From: Bradyrhizobiaceae bacterium Ga0074131
Lineage (GTDB): Bacteria > Pseudomonadota > Alphaproteobacteria > Rhizobiales > Xanthobacteraceae
DNA: 64,000 nt
Assembly: GCA_001464035.1 (NCBI GenBank)
Contig: LNEC01000014.1
Span: 124,001 to 188,000 of the forward strand
Direction of reading: 5' to 3'
Shown here: positions 1 through 9,240 of the stretch, in pieces
Layout of the letters: every line of letters starts with the position of its first letter
How positions within the stretch are numbered: position 1 is the stretch's first letter
The notes under the pieces: model-generated
What the model saw: the letters and a program-made list of their open reading frames with translations, nothing else
Database searches by the model: none
Told to the model about the DNA's origin: nothing
Position numbers and translations under genes: made by a program

Positions 1-434
1 ATGCCGTCGCACCAGCATTCCCAGCCCAGTCCCCAGGCGCCGAGTGTCGGGCTTTCCCAGTCGTCCTCGACAAAGCGGATGTCGTGCAGGCTGGAATCGA
101 TGCCGATCGCGGCCAGCGACTTCAGATACAGTTCCTGAAGATCCGGCGGCGAAGGTTTGATGATGACCTGAAACTGATAATAGTGCTGCAACCGGTTGGG
201 ATTCTCGCCATAGCGGCCGTCTTTCGGCCGGCGCGAGGGCTGCACATAGGCGGCCTTCCACGGCCGCGGGCCCAGCGCGCGCAATGTCGTCGCCGGATGA
301 AACGTGCCGGCGCCCATTTCCATATCGTAGGGCTGCAGGATCACGCAGCCCTGATCGGCCCAGAATCGCTGCAGGGCCAGAATGAAGCCCTGGAACGAGC
401 GTTCCGGGCGCATATGGGCGGGTACGGCGTCCAT
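1..434 (-). CDS. glyQ: Glycyl-tRNA synthetase alpha subunit, N-terminal part (runs off the window)
   Basis: Catalytic alpha subunit of the heterotetrameric glycyl-tRNA synthetase, which charges tRNA-Gly in the cytoplasm. The 144 visible residues match the class II GlyQ start: [14 protein letters not shown], then [35 protein letters not shown] and [16 protein letters not shown]. The start at 434 gives [12 protein letters not shown]; a second ATG at 413 is possible and neither has a strong Shine-Dalgarno. The gene is cut by the window edge; glyS would be expected downstream, outside the window. Family identity is certain from these blocks. Confidence 0.96.
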   Translation of the reverse strand, partial: MDAVPAHMRPERSFQGFILALQRFWADQGCVILQPYDMEMGAGTFHPATTLRALGPRPWKAAYVQPSRRPKDGRYGENPNRLQHYYQFQVIIKPSPPDLQELYLKSLAAIGIDSSLHDIRFVEDDWESPTLGAWGLGWECWCDG

Positions 435-781
435 CGTCAGAATCGGTCTCGCGGGGGGTCTGAAAGCGCGCGGACCGTATCGGCGGGGAAGCGGGGAATC
501 AAGGCAATGTCCGGCGGATGAGCCGTGACCATGCGAATCCGTCCGCGACCGGTGAAATCACCGGAACCTTCACAGGCCCAAATGATTAACCTCGCGAACG
601 ACGGCGCTCCGGTGTTCGTGATTGATCGCGATACGATCGTGAGCCCTTAAGCGCTGAAAAGAACTGATCTCCAGGCTTGCTCGCCGGTCCTCACGGGTGG
701 TGCCCCACCCCGAGGCCGGCGCAAGTGTTTTGGGGCGCCATCAACCCCCACACCCCTATTCACTACCGGATAATTCGGCTC
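435..781. other. Gene-poor spacer with a long hairpin
   Basis: No convincing gene is visible in these 347 bases between glyQ and the small membrane protein at 782-973. A 22-codon ORF starting near 582 on the plus strand has no good ribosome binding site. The notable content is a nested inverted repeat at 683-720, annotated separately. Confidence 0.5.
683..720. other. Nested hairpin upstream of glyQ
   Basis: Three nested arms pair across 38 bases: GCCGG 683-687 with CCGGC 716-720, CCTC 689-692 with GAGG 712-715, and GGGTGG 695-700 with CCACCC 705-710 around a four-base loop. No T-run follows on either strand, so it is not a textbook terminator; it may be a processing signal or leader structure for glyQ. 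Confidence 0.5.
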
Positions 782-973
782 TCACCCCGGTCGGTAAGCA
801 CCGGTGTCGGGATCGCGCCGCAGCGTCGGAATGTCGCTTGAGCTGACCGACTCGGCGACCCGCGCCAACCGCGCCTCTTCCAATTCCCGGTTGACCCTCC
901 GGGCGGTCCGGTAGGCCCAGCGGACCACGGCGAGACTACCCAGGGCGCCTGCGAATGCGATCAGCGGCGGCAT
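782..973 (-). CDS. Small single-span membrane protein of unknown function
   Basis: A 63-residue protein, MPPLIAFAGALGSLAVV followed by a basic, helical tail (RTARRVNRELEEARLARV) and a polar C-terminus. One N-terminal membrane segment (about residues 3-20) is visible. The start at 973 is chosen because an AGGA box precedes it at good spacing; upstream in-frame sequence lacks such a site. It lies about 107 bases downstream of the S49 peptidase gene on the same strand and could be co-transcribed. I do not recognise a characterised family. Confidence 0.65.
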   Translation of the reverse strand: MPPLIAFAGALGSLAVVRWAYRTARRVNRELEEARLARVAESVSSSDIPTLRRDPDTGAYRPG

Positions 974-1079
974 CGGTCTATCCTCGTCCTTCGTTCGTCG
1001 CCCCTGTTTACATTGTCGCGCAAGCCGGCGTTTGCCGCAATCGCCTTGTGCGGGGCCAAATGGCGCGGGTATCGCACCC

Positions 1080-1991
1080 TCAAAACCCAAATTTGGCCCA
1101 GATTGCCCGGGTCTCCAGCGCCGAGATCAGCTGGTCCGGCAGGTCCGCAACGCCGTCCAGCGATGCCAACGTTCCCGCGCCGGCCGATTTGCGGCCGAAC
1201 AGGCTGGACAACATGCCGCTTGGCGGCGCGACCACGGGCGTCAGCACCTTGTCGCCGTAGCGGGCGCGCAGCGTCGAGCGCAGGTCGCCGATGGCGTCGG
1301 CGAGGCCGAGTGAAACCGAGGTTTCACCGGCCCAGTATTCGCCGGTGAACAGCACATCGTCGGCGCCCTTCAGGCGGCTGCCGCGGCTCTGCCTGACCAG
1401 CGCGATGAAGAGGGCATGGATTTCGCGCTGCAGGGCCTTCACCCGCGCCACGTCGTCGGGGTTTTCCGGCAGGAACGGGTCGAGCATGGCCTTGTGGGCG
1501 CCTGCCGTGTACAGCCGCCGCTCGACGCCGATCTTCTTGATCAATTCCTGAAATCCGAAAGTGCCGCCGACCACGCCGATCGAACCCAGGATCGACGAGG
1601 GATCGCAGAAGATTTCGTCGCCGGCGCAGGCGATCATGTAGCCGCCGGACGCCGCGACGTCCTCGACGAACACCAGCACCGGCAGTTTCTTCTCCGCGGC
1701 AAGCTGCCGAATGCGCAGGTAGATCTGGCGCGATTGCACCGGCGATCCCCCGGGCGAATTGATCACCAGCGCCACCGCCTTGGCATGCTTCATGGCAAAG
1801 GCGCGCTCCAGTGTCCGGGCGACGCCGGCCAGCGACATGCCCGGCCGCAACGGTGTGACCGCACCGATCACACCCGACAGCCGGACCACCGGCACCACGG
1901 CTGCACCTCGCCGGAAACGCGCCGGAACGAATTGCATCAGCCGGTCGATCACGCCGGCGATTCCGCCGCGATTGTCCGTTATTTCAGTCAT
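1080..1991 (-). CDS. S49 family serine peptidase (SppA/SohB-like)
   Basis: A 303-residue member of the S49 signal-peptide-peptidase/SohB family, which cleaves membrane-released or misfolded peptides with a Ser-Lys dyad. The nucleophile is Ser115 in ASGGYMIA and the general base Lys167 in GAHKAMLDPF; INSPGGSP and SSILGSIGV are the other family blocks. No clear N-terminal membrane span is present: the protein begins with a soluble-looking segment (VIDRLMQFVPARFRR), unlike E. coli SppA and closer to the short bacterial forms. Followed by the small membrane protein at 782-973. Confidence 0.9.
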   Translation of the reverse strand: MTEITDNRGGIAGVIDRLMQFVPARFRRGAAVVPVVRLSGVIGAVTPLRPGMSLAGVARTLERAFAMKHAKAVALVINSPGGSPVQSRQIYLRIRQLAAEKKLPVLVFVEDVAASGGYMIACAGDEIFCDPSSILGSIGVVGGTFGFQELIKKIGVERRLYTAGAHKAMLDPFLPENPDDVARVKALQREIHALFIALVRQSRGSRLKGADDVLFTGEYWAGETSVSLGLADAIGDLRSTLRARYGDKVLTPVVAPPSGMLSSLFGRKSAGAGTLASLDGVADLPDQLISALETRAIWAKFGF

Positions 1992-2102
1992 TCCATTACC
2001 TCGAAGTTAACCATTCCTTATCACGCCACTGTCATTGGATGGGCGGGAACGCGTGTTGCTCATTGATGCTTATCAGGCTGCAACGGCGCAGCGGAGAAAG
2101 AC

Positions 2103-2201
2103 ATGAAAATCTATCTGTTGGTGCTGCTGATTGGTGCGCTTTTGACGGCGATTCGCCTTACTTCCGTGCCGGACCAGCGATCGGAAACGCTGCCGCAGTA
2201 A
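2103..2201 (+). CDS. 32-residue small membrane peptide
   Basis: A short ORF, MKIYLLVLLIGALLTA then a polar tail ending SETLPQ. It has a good Shine-Dalgarno (GGAGAAAGAC just before ATG) and a single hydrophobic helix filling residues 3-17, so translation and membrane insertion are plausible. It lies in the divergent gap between the S49 peptidase (minus) and the methyltransferase (minus). Function unknown; small size makes coding evidence modest. Confidence 0.6.
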   Translation: MKIYLLVLLIGALLTAIRLTSVPDQRSETLPQ

Positions 2202-2236
2202 CCGGCCTGCTGAAATCCCGGGCACAGCCCTCAGCG

Positions 2237-3007
2237 TCAGGAACCCGCCAAGGGTAGTACCGTCTTCCCCGCCAGAATATCCTGCACTGCTTTATTCGGT
2301 CGCGCCGGCTCGTCATTGAGCATCAGCCCCGCGAGGATCTGGGTCGGCGCCTTGCCGCCCTTTGCCGCGCGAACAAGCACGCGAATCGCGGGCTTCCCGG
2401 CGTCGCCATGAACCGGCAGAATCATCAGGCTGCCAAAACCGCGATCGAGCGCCGCCAGCACGTCGGCAACTCCATCGGCGCGCCAGATCAGACTGAGCAC
2501 GCCACCGGATTTCAGAATGCGTCGCGCGGCGTGGATCCAGTTCTCCAGCGTCGAAGCAGCAGCCACATGGGCCAGCCCCCGGGCGCTGTCCGGCGAAGCG
2601 CGGTGCCGCGCGGAATCGTTGAACGGCGGGTTCATCAGGACGACATCGACGCTGTCCGGGGGGAGGCCAACCGCGGCGAATGCGGCGGCGGCGGATTCGA
2701 TGTCCAGCACGACGGCATCGGCCGCGATGGCATTGGCCGCGGCATTGCGACGCGCCAGCCCGGCAAGATCGGCATCGATCTCGGCCAGAACGAGTTTGAC
2801 CCCGGCGACGCGTCTGGCGACCGCGAGACCCGCGGCGCCGACGCCGGCGCCGAATTCGACCACGCGATCGCCAGGACGAGCCGGCGTTGCCGCCGCCAGC
2901 AGCATGGCGTCGTGGCCGGCGCGGTGCCCCGATCGCGGCTGTCGCAGACGCAGCTGTCCGCCGAGAAATGCGTCCTCGGTGAAGTCGTCTTCGGTGACGT
3001 CGTTCAC
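2237..3007 (-). CDS. Class I SAM methyltransferase, TrmN6/small-methyltransferase type
   Basis: About 256 residues. The SAM-binding loop is EFGAGVGAAG (51-60) and the catalytic motif NPPF (126-129) is that of N6-adenine and N5-glutamine methyltransferases; with the N-terminal LGGQLRLRQPRSGHRAGHDA it resembles TrmN6 (tRNA1-Val A37 N6-methyltransferase). Start chosen at GTG 3007, which begins just after the stop of the DUF2007 gene; an in-frame start at 3064 would overlap that gene by 38 bases. Likely translationally close to the DUF2007 gene. Exact substrate is inferred. Confidence 0.8.
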   Translation of the reverse strand: MNDVTEDDFTEDAFLGGQLRLRQPRSGHRAGHDAMLLAAATPARPGDRVVEFGAGVGAAGLAVARRVAGVKLVLAEIDADLAGLARRNAAANAIAADAVVLDIESAAAAFAAVGLPPDSVDVVLMNPPFNDSARHRASPDSARGLAHVAAASTLENWIHAARRILKSGGVLSLIWRADGVADVLAALDRGFGSLMILPVHGDAGKPAIRVLVRAAKGGKAPTQILAGLMLNDEPARPNKAVQDILAGKTVLPLAGS

Positions 3008-3026
3008 GGTCAAGGTCTCGGCCCAA

Positions 3027-3254
3027 TCAGTCGTCGGCACGCAGTTCGTGGGCGAGCCCGGCATCGCTGAGAATCTGCCGCGCCTCGCGGTTGTCGTCCT
3101 CGTGCACCAGAATGCGGCGCGGCAGGATTCCGAGCGAGCCTTCGATGATGCTCATGTTCTCGTCCAGCACCAGATGGTGAATGTTGGCGCCGTCGAGCAG
3201 CGCACCGACCGCCGAGACCAGCACGATATCGTTGGTCCGAACCAGTTCTCGCAA
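3027..3254 (-). CDS. DUF2007 domain protein
   Basis: A 75-residue protein, LRELVRTNDIVLVSAVGALL, then a region (IHHLVLDENMSIIEGSLG) typical of the DUF2007 putative signal-transducing family, ending in RILVHEDD and AGLAHELR. The TTG start at 3254 is supported by AAGGAG seven bases upstream. It precedes the small methyltransferase gene with a 19-base gap, a conserved pairing in this bacterial group. Function is not established. Confidence 0.85.
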   Translation of the reverse strand: MRELVRTNDIVLVSAVGALLDGANIHHLVLDENMSIIEGSLGILPRRILVHEDDNREARQILSDAGLAHELRADD

Positions 3255-3392
3255 TTGTGGCGCTCCTTCTTGCCCCTCCGCTGCGGGGTGCAACGGGGCG
3301 TGTCAACCGCTACCTGCCCTTGCCGCATTACCCCGCACTTTCTATTATTATAGCTCAAAGGTAGTCCGAATTGGGCAAATGTGGAGACCAGC

Positions 3393-4403
3393 GTGGCGGT
3401 TATTGTACCCTTCGAGAGCCCGTCGAACGCTTCGATAGATGAGCTGGTCGGGCTCGTCGCCGCCGATATGGAGCGCGTCAACGCGACGATCCTGTCGCGG
3501 ACCGGCTCCGAAGTCACCATGATCCCCGAGGTCGCCAACCACCTGATTTCCTCCGGAGGCAAGAGGTTGCGCCCGATGCTGACGCTGGCCATGGCCAACC
3601 TCACCGGCTATTCCGGCGACGGCCATATCAAGCTCGCGGCCTCCGTCGAGTTCATGCATACCGCCACCCTGCTGCATGACGACGTGGTCGACGAAAGCGA
3701 ACTGCGGCGCGGCAAACTGTCGGCGCGCATGCTGTGGGGCAACGAGGCCAGCGTGCTGGTCGGTGACTTCCTGCTCGGCCAGGCGTTCCGGATGATGGTC
3801 GAAGTCGGCTCGCTGCGCGCGCTCGACATCCTGTCATCGGCAGCGGCCACCATCGCCGAAGGCGAGGTGATGCAGCTCGCGGCGGCGAAGAACACCGCCA
3901 CCACCGAAGACGAATATCTCGCGGTCATCCGCGGCAAGACCGCCGAGCTGTTCGCCGCCGCCTGCGAGGTCGGCCCCGTGATCGCCAACCGTCCGAAGGC
4001 CGAACAGACCGCGTGCCGCTCGGTCGGCATGAATCTGGGCATCGCGTTCCAACTCGTGGACGACGTGCTCGACTACGGCGGTAAAGCTGCCAAGCTCGGC
4101 AAGAACATCGGCGACGATTTCCGCGAGGGCAAGATCACGCTGCCGGTGGTGCTGGCATTCCGCCGCGGCAATGACGGCGAGCGCGCGTTCTGGATCAAGG
4201 CGCTGGAGCGCGGCGAGATCGCCGAGGGCGACCTCGATCACGCGATCGGACTGATGACGAAACACCGCGCGCTGGAGGACACCATCAACCGCGCCCAGCA
4301 TTACGGCGCGATGGCGGTCGACGCGCTGGCGCTGTTTCCGGCCTCGCCGATGAAGACCGCGTTGGAGCAGGTGGTGGCGTTCTGCCTGGCGAGATCGCAT
4401 TAG
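3393..4403 (+). CDS. ispB: Polyprenyl (octa/decaprenyl) diphosphate synthase
   Basis: Trans-prenyltransferase that elongates farnesyl diphosphate with isopentenyl diphosphate to make the ubiquinone side chain. Both Asp-rich motifs are intact: DDVVD at 96-100 and DDVLD at 223-227, with GGKRLRP at 55-61. 336 residues, full length. Start at GTG 3393 is preferred because GGAG lies six bases upstream; an ATG at 3381 adds four residues but has no ribosome binding site. Divergent from the DUF2007/methyltransferase pair across an AT-rich 138-base gap (TATTATTATAG) that probably holds both promoters. Confidence 0.93.
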   Translation: MAVIVPFESPSNASIDELVGLVAADMERVNATILSRTGSEVTMIPEVANHLISSGGKRLRPMLTLAMANLTGYSGDGHIKLAASVEFMHTATLLHDDVVDESELRRGKLSARMLWGNEASVLVGDFLLGQAFRMMVEVGSLRALDILSSAAATIAEGEVMQLAAAKNTATTEDEYLAVIRGKTAELFAAACEVGPVIANRPKAEQTACRSVGMNLGIAFQLVDDVLDYGGKAAKLGKNIGDDFREGKITLPVVLAFRRGNDGERAFWIKALERGEIAEGDLDHAIGLMTKHRALEDTINRAQHYGAMAVDALALFPASPMKTALEQVVAFCLARSH

Positions 4404-4419
4404 GAGGACCGCCGCCGAG

Positions 4420-5304
4420 CTAGCTCAACACCCCCGCATGCACCCACCATTGCGGATGATCGAGCTGGATCTTCTGCGCCGCGCGCTGCGCGTCGGCGGT
4501 GTTCTCATAGATCGCAAAGCAGGTCGCCCCCGACCCCGACATCCGCGCCAGCCAGGCGCCATTGGTGGCGTTGAGCGCGGCGATGACGTTGCCGATCACC
4601 GGCTGGATGCGCGTCGCCGGAGCTTCGAGATCGTTGGAGCCGGCGGCAAGCGCTTCGACCCAGTCTTCGAGCGAGGCTCCGGCCTCCGGCCAGGCCGGCG
4701 CCCGCAGCACATCGGTGAAGCCGACCCGCAACTCGCCGCTGCGCAGACCGAGCGCCTTGAACACGTCCCTGGTCGCAACGGGAATGCGCGGGTTGACCAG
4801 CACGCATGGCATCTTCGGCAGGCTCAGCGGCAGCAGGGTTTCGCCGATCCCGGTCATGACGCAGGCGTTCGAGGCGAGACATGCCGGCACATCGGCGCCG
4901 GTCAGCCGCGCGACCTCGATCAGGCGCGGATCGTCGAGTTCGAGACCGTTGGCTTGCGCCAGCAGCCGCAGCGCGGCGGCGGCATCAGCCGAACCGCCGC
5001 CGATGCCGGCTGCGACCGGCAGCACCTTGTCGAGGGTGAATTCCCCGAGCTGGAGATCCGGCACGCGCTCGCGGAGCAACTGCGCCGCCTTCAACACCAG
5101 ATTATCGGCGGTTTCGCCGCAGGCCTGCGCCATCGGCCCGGTGGTCCTGAGACTTAGCCCGGAGCCCGGCGTCAGGCTGAGCCGATCGGCGCAATCGGCG
5201 AACGCCACGACGCTTTCGATGTCGTGATAGCCGTCAACGCGGCGCCCGACCACCCGCAGGGTCAGGTTGACCTTGGCACGCCCCTCTTGCATCAACGCCG
5301 GCAT
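4420..5304 (-). CDS. ispE: 4-diphosphocytidyl-2-C-methyl-D-erythritol kinase
   Basis: GHMP-family kinase that phosphorylates CDP-methylerythritol in the non-mevalonate isoprenoid pathway. 294 residues. The glycine-rich ATP loop PVAAGIGGGSADAAA lies at 97-111, Lys11 of RAKVNLTL and the GADVPACL block follow the IspE pattern. Convergent with ispB, which uses its downstream product, with 16 bases between stops. The TPR gene lies immediately upstream on the same strand (29 bases), so both may share a transcript. Confidence 0.95.
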   Translation of the reverse strand: MPALMQEGRAKVNLTLRVVGRRVDGYHDIESVVAFADCADRLSLTPGSGLSLRTTGPMAQACGETADNLVLKAAQLLRERVPDLQLGEFTLDKVLPVAAGIGGGSADAAAALRLLAQANGLELDDPRLIEVARLTGADVPACLASNACVMTGIGETLLPLSLPKMPCVLVNPRIPVATRDVFKALGLRSGELRVGFTDVLRAPAWPEAGASLEDWVEALAAGSNDLEAPATRIQPVIGNVIAALNATNGAWLARMSGSGATCFAIYENTADAQRAAQKIQLDHPQWWVHAGVLS

Positions 5305-5333
5305 TGCCGACCAGCCCTTCGAATCGGCCGCGC

Positions 5334-7092
5334 TCAGCCGCCCCTGCCGTCTTCTTTTTTCTTGTCCGCGGAGGCGGCCGACGAGGTGTCGTCCGGCAGC
5401 CCGTTTTCGATCTTGGCTTCGATCTTCGGCAATTCGTCGGGCTCAGGCTTCAGGTCGCGGGCGTGGGCCCACTGGAATTTGGCTTCCAGTGTGCGGCCGA
5501 CGCGCCAATAGGCGTCGCCCAGATGGTCGTTGATGGTCGGATCTTCCGGCTTGAGGTCGATCGCGCGCTCGAGATGCTTCACCGCGTCCTCGAAATTGCC
5601 GATGCGGTAGTAGGCCCAGCCGAGCGAGTCCACGATGTAGCCGTCGTCGGGGCGCTGTTCGACGGCGCGCTTGATCATCTTCATGCCCTCGTCGAGATTG
5701 ATGCCCTGATCGATCCACGAGTAGCCGAGATAGTTCAGCACGTGGGGCTGCTCCGGCTGCAGCTCCAGCGCCTTGCGCATGTCGACAGCGCTCATGGCAG
5801 ATGCCGCGGTAATAATAGGTCACCCAGGCGCCCTTCTCGTTGCCGGGCGGCATGACGTCGATGGCCTGTGTGTAAGTCTGGGCGCAGTCGGCGAACCGCT
5901 TGCGGCCGCGCTCGATGTTGCCGAGCGCCATGATGGCTTCGATGTCCTTGGGATCTTCCGCCGTGACCCCCTTCAGTATCTTGATCGCTTCTTCGCTGCG
6001 GTCGGCGGTGTCGAGGTTGGTCGCGAGCTGGATCTGCGCATTGCGCTTCAGCGGCGAACTGGCCGGCATGCGCTCGTAGACCTTGATCGCCATCTTCGGC
6101 TTCTTCACCGACTCGTAGAGATCGGCCAGCGACAACAGCGCCAGCGGATGATTGGGCGCGAGGTAGAGCGAGAGCTGCAGGTAGACCAGCGCGAGATCCT
6201 CGCCGCCGCGGCGCGTCAGCGTGGCGCCGATGCCGTAAAGCGCCTCGGCGGCGCCGCTCTGCGGCGAATCCACCAGCGGCGTGAGCTTCTTCCCGGCCTT
6301 GGTGTCGCGCAGCCCTTCCTGCACCAGCGGATGCCGCGCCAGCTTCTTGTCGAATGCCGCGTAGACCGCGGTGGCCGCCGCCGGATCCTTGCCGCGCGAC
6401 AGCCAGCGCGCATAGGCGTCGGCCACCCGCAGCATGGAATCGTCGAGCTTGTAGGCCCGCTCCAGGCGCATCCCGGCGTCTTTTTCCTTGCCTGCGAGTT
6501 CCAGGATCATGCCGGAATGCAGATCCTTGAAGATCGGATACCACTCCGGGCCGGTCAGCTTGTCGATGTTGGCGACCGCCGATTTGCTGTCACCCGCGCC
6601 GTAGCTGGCCCAGCCCGACAGCAGCGTCGCCACCAGGTCGGTGATCGGGCCGCGGATCGACTGATTGATGTTGAGCTGCGCGGCGGCATATTTCTTCTGC
6701 TTCAGGTCGCGCACGCCGACCACCAGGCGAGCCACGCGATTGGATTTGTCGATCATCAATATCCGGTCGGCGAGCTTGACCGCCTCGTCGATGTCGCCAT
6801 CGGCGAGCGAGGAGATGAACGCGCGATCGAGCAGTTCGTTGTTCTTCGGATCGGTGCGCAGCGCCGAGCGGTAGAACGCGGCAGCCGAAGAGGCGTCACG
6901 CTCCACGCTGGCATGACGGGCGGCCAGATAGCTGCCGGCCGTGGTCAGCGACTTCAGGTCGTTCTTGGTCGGAAACTGCGCCGAAGTGCCCGCGGGATGA
7001 TCCGGCGTCTGGGCCGACAGCGAGCCCGGCGCGGCCAGCGCGGCGAAGGCGAGCACAGCGAGGGTCCGGCGATTGAAACGAATGGACAACAT
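5334..7092 (-). pseudogene. Tetratricopeptide-repeat periplasmic/lipid-associated protein, frameshifted
   Basis: Reads as one TPR protein of about 600 residues split into two frames. Frame 1 starts at 7092 with a signal peptide (MLSIRFNRRTLAVLAFAALA...SLSAQ) and runs through many TPR units to YYYRGICHER near 5790. Frame 2 picks up at VDMRKALELQPEQPHVLNYLGYSW near 5786 and ends at 5334. Frame 1 without the shift continues only into low-quality sequence to 5443. The junction lacks about eight codons normally present between these two helices, so a net loss of about 23 bases is inferred. An ATG at 5795 could reinitiate a 153-residue C-terminal piece. Sequencing or assembly error cannot be excluded. 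Confidence 0.8.
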
Positions 7093-7342
7093 CAGGGTTT
7101 GCCTAGCTCCAGTGATTTCATGGATCGTCTCGGATGCGAACCCGGCCGGCGGCATCAAGGCAAGCGACAATGCCGCGTTTGGCGTTGAACCGCAAGGATA
7201 CGGCGTGGCGAATCAATCGGCAGCAAGGCCCTGTTACGGCCGACCGAGCGGCTTCCCGGCCAACCTCGCCTGAAAACGCTTTCAGTGTGGCCGTATCGTG
7301 GCCGGCGGGCTCACTCGCGGCTCACGGCTCACGCAATCGTGG

Positions 7343-9001
7343 TCACATCGCCTCGTAGTTCGGGCCGCCGCCGCCCTCCGGCGGAACCCAGGTGATGTTG
7401 CCGTTCGGATCCTTGACGTCGCAGGTTTTGCAGTGGACGCAATTCTGGGCGTTGATCTGGAAGCGCGGACCTGACGGCTCCTCCACCCATTCATAGACGC
7501 CGGCCGGACAATAGCGGGCGGAGGGGCCGGCATAAACGTCGTGCTCGGAAGTCTTTTGCAGTTTCATGTCGGCGACCTTGAGATGAACCGGCTGGTCCTC
7601 CTCGTGGTTGGTATTGGACATGAACACCGACGAAAGCTTGTCGAAGGTGAGCTTGCCGTCCGGTTTCGGCGCGGGAATCGGCGCATGCGCCTTCGCCGGA
7701 TCGAGCGTCTTTTGATCGGGCTTGGCGTGCGACTGGGTTCCGAACAGCGAGAAGCCGAGCGTGTTGCACCACATGTCGATGCCGCCGAGGGCGACGCCGA
7801 TGATGGTGCCGAACTTCGACCACAGCGGCTTGACGTTGCGGACTCGGTAGAGGTCCTTGCCGACCGCCGAACCGCGCCAGGCGTTTTCGTAATCGACAAG
7901 TTCGTCGTTGGCGCGGCCGGCGCCGAGGGCTGCGATGACATGCTCGGCGGCCAGCATGCCGGTGCCCATGGCGTTGTGCACGCCCTTGATGCGCGGCACG
8001 TTGACGAACCCCGCGGCGCAGCCGACCAGCGCGCCGCCGGCAAAGGTCAGGCGCGGCACCGACTGATAGCCGCCCTCGGTGATGGCGCGCGCGCCGTAGG
8101 CGAGCCGCTTGCCGCCTTCGAACAAGGTGCGGATCGCGGGATGGGTCTTGAAGCGCTGGAATTCGTCGAACGGCGACAGATAGGGATCGTCGTAATTGAG
8201 ATGCACGACAAAACCGACCGCCACCAGATTGTCGTCATAGTGATAGAGGAACGAGCCGCCGCCGGTCGAATTGTTGAGCGGCCAGCCGAACGAATGCTGG
8301 ATCAGGCCCTTCCGGTGTTTGGCAGGATCGATCTGCCATACTTCCTTGAGGCCGATGCCGAATTTGGCGGGCTCGCTGCCGGCGTCGAGCGAGAACTTCG
8401 CGATCAGCTGCTTCGTCAGGCTGCCGCGGGCGCCTTCGGCGAACAGCGTGTATTTGCCGAGCAGTTCCATGCCGCGGGTGAAGGAATCCTTGCGGCTGCC
8501 GTCTTTGGCGATGCCCATGTCGCCGGTCGCGATGCCGCGCACCGCACCCTTGTCATCGTACAGCACTTCGGTCGCCGCAAAGCCCGGGTAGATCTCGACG
8601 CCGAGCGCCTCGGCCTTCCGCGCCAGCCAGCGGCAGACCATGCCGAGCGAGCCGACATAGCAGTGATGATTGTTCATCAGCGGCGGCATCGCGATCGCCG
8701 GCAGCGGGATCGCCGAACCCGCGGTCATCCAGTAGAACTTGTCGGTCGTGACCTGCGTCTTCAGCGGGCAGTCGGCGTCCTCGCGCCAGTCCGGAACCAG
8801 TTGGTCGAGCGACACCGGATCGATCACCGCGCCGGACAGAATATGCGCGCCGACCTCGGAGCCCTTCTCCACCACGACGATGTTGAGATCGGCATTGAGC
8901 TGCTTCAGCCGGATCGCCGCCGCCAGCCCGGACGGCCCGGCGCCGACGATCACGACGTCGAATTCCATGGATTCGCGCGGCGGTAATTGTTCGGTGCTCA
9001 T
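7343..9001 (-). CDS. Electron transfer flavoprotein-ubiquinone oxidoreductase
   Basis: Inner-membrane-associated flavoprotein that passes electrons from ETF to ubiquinone during fatty-acid and amino-acid oxidation. 552 residues. FAD-binding GAGPSGLAAAIRLKQ near the N-terminus; the C-terminal 4Fe-4S domain is visible as NCVHCKTCDVKDP preceded by CPAGVYEW; GAxxVGCAAGFVNVPRIKG-type quinone region is present. The start at 9001 has a GGAA box and gives MSTEQLPPRESMEFDVVIVG, matching the family; upstream in-frame codons fall in a repeat-containing spacer. Full length. Confidence 0.96.
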   Translation of the reverse strand: MSTEQLPPRESMEFDVVIVGAGPSGLAAAIRLKQLNADLNIVVVEKGSEVGAHILSGAVIDPVSLDQLVPDWREDADCPLKTQVTTDKFYWMTAGSAIPLPAIAMPPLMNNHHCYVGSLGMVCRWLARKAEALGVEIYPGFAATEVLYDDKGAVRGIATGDMGIAKDGSRKDSFTRGMELLGKYTLFAEGARGSLTKQLIAKFSLDAGSEPAKFGIGLKEVWQIDPAKHRKGLIQHSFGWPLNNSTGGGSFLYHYDDNLVAVGFVVHLNYDDPYLSPFDEFQRFKTHPAIRTLFEGGKRLAYGARAITEGGYQSVPRLTFAGGALVGCAAGFVNVPRIKGVHNAMGTGMLAAEHVIAALGAGRANDELVDYENAWRGSAVGKDLYRVRNVKPLWSKFGTIIGVALGGIDMWCNTLGFSLFGTQSHAKPDQKTLDPAKAHAPIPAPKPDGKLTFDKLSSVFMSNTNHEEDQPVHLKVADMKLQKTSEHDVYAGPSARYCPAGVYEWVEEPSGPRFQINAQNCVHCKTCDVKDPNGNITWVPPEGGGGPNYEAM

Positions 9002-9158
9002 GATCTGGTTCCGGCCGGTTGAGAACGCATCTAAACGTCCCCGTTGTTTCCGATTTTTAGTCGGAGAACAACACCCGAAATGCGTTTCGCAACGGCGCAA
9101 GGCAGCCTGGAGCCTTTTCCGTTTCGATTGCCTCGAGACGGAGCTCCAGATTCTTGGT

Positions 9159-9213
9159 TTGACGCGTTTTCCTGGCGCGAACCGGTTTCCACTTCACTTG
9201 AAAACGCTCTAGA
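9159..9213. repeat. Dispersed palindromic repeat (GCGTTTTC/GAAAACGC type)
   Basis: GCGTTTTC at 9164-9171 pairs with GAAAACGC at 9200-9207, with GCGAACCGGTTTCCACTTC between them. This arrangement resembles the abundant short intergenic palindromes of Bradyrhizobium-type genomes. A fragment (GAAAACGCTTTC) also occurs near 7273. It sits between ETF-QO and the uracil-DNA glycosylase gene. Confidence 0.65.
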
Positions 9214-9240
9214 TTGCGCTGGATGCCGCAGACCGCCGCC

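Noticed and set aside
582..650. 22-codon ORF MINLANDGAPVFV... between glyQ and the small membrane protein
   Set aside because: No convincing ribosome binding site; too short to judge.
5773..7188. Plus-strand frame of 471 codons opposite the TPR gene
   Set aside because: No family motif and the opposite strand encodes TPR repeats with a signal peptide.
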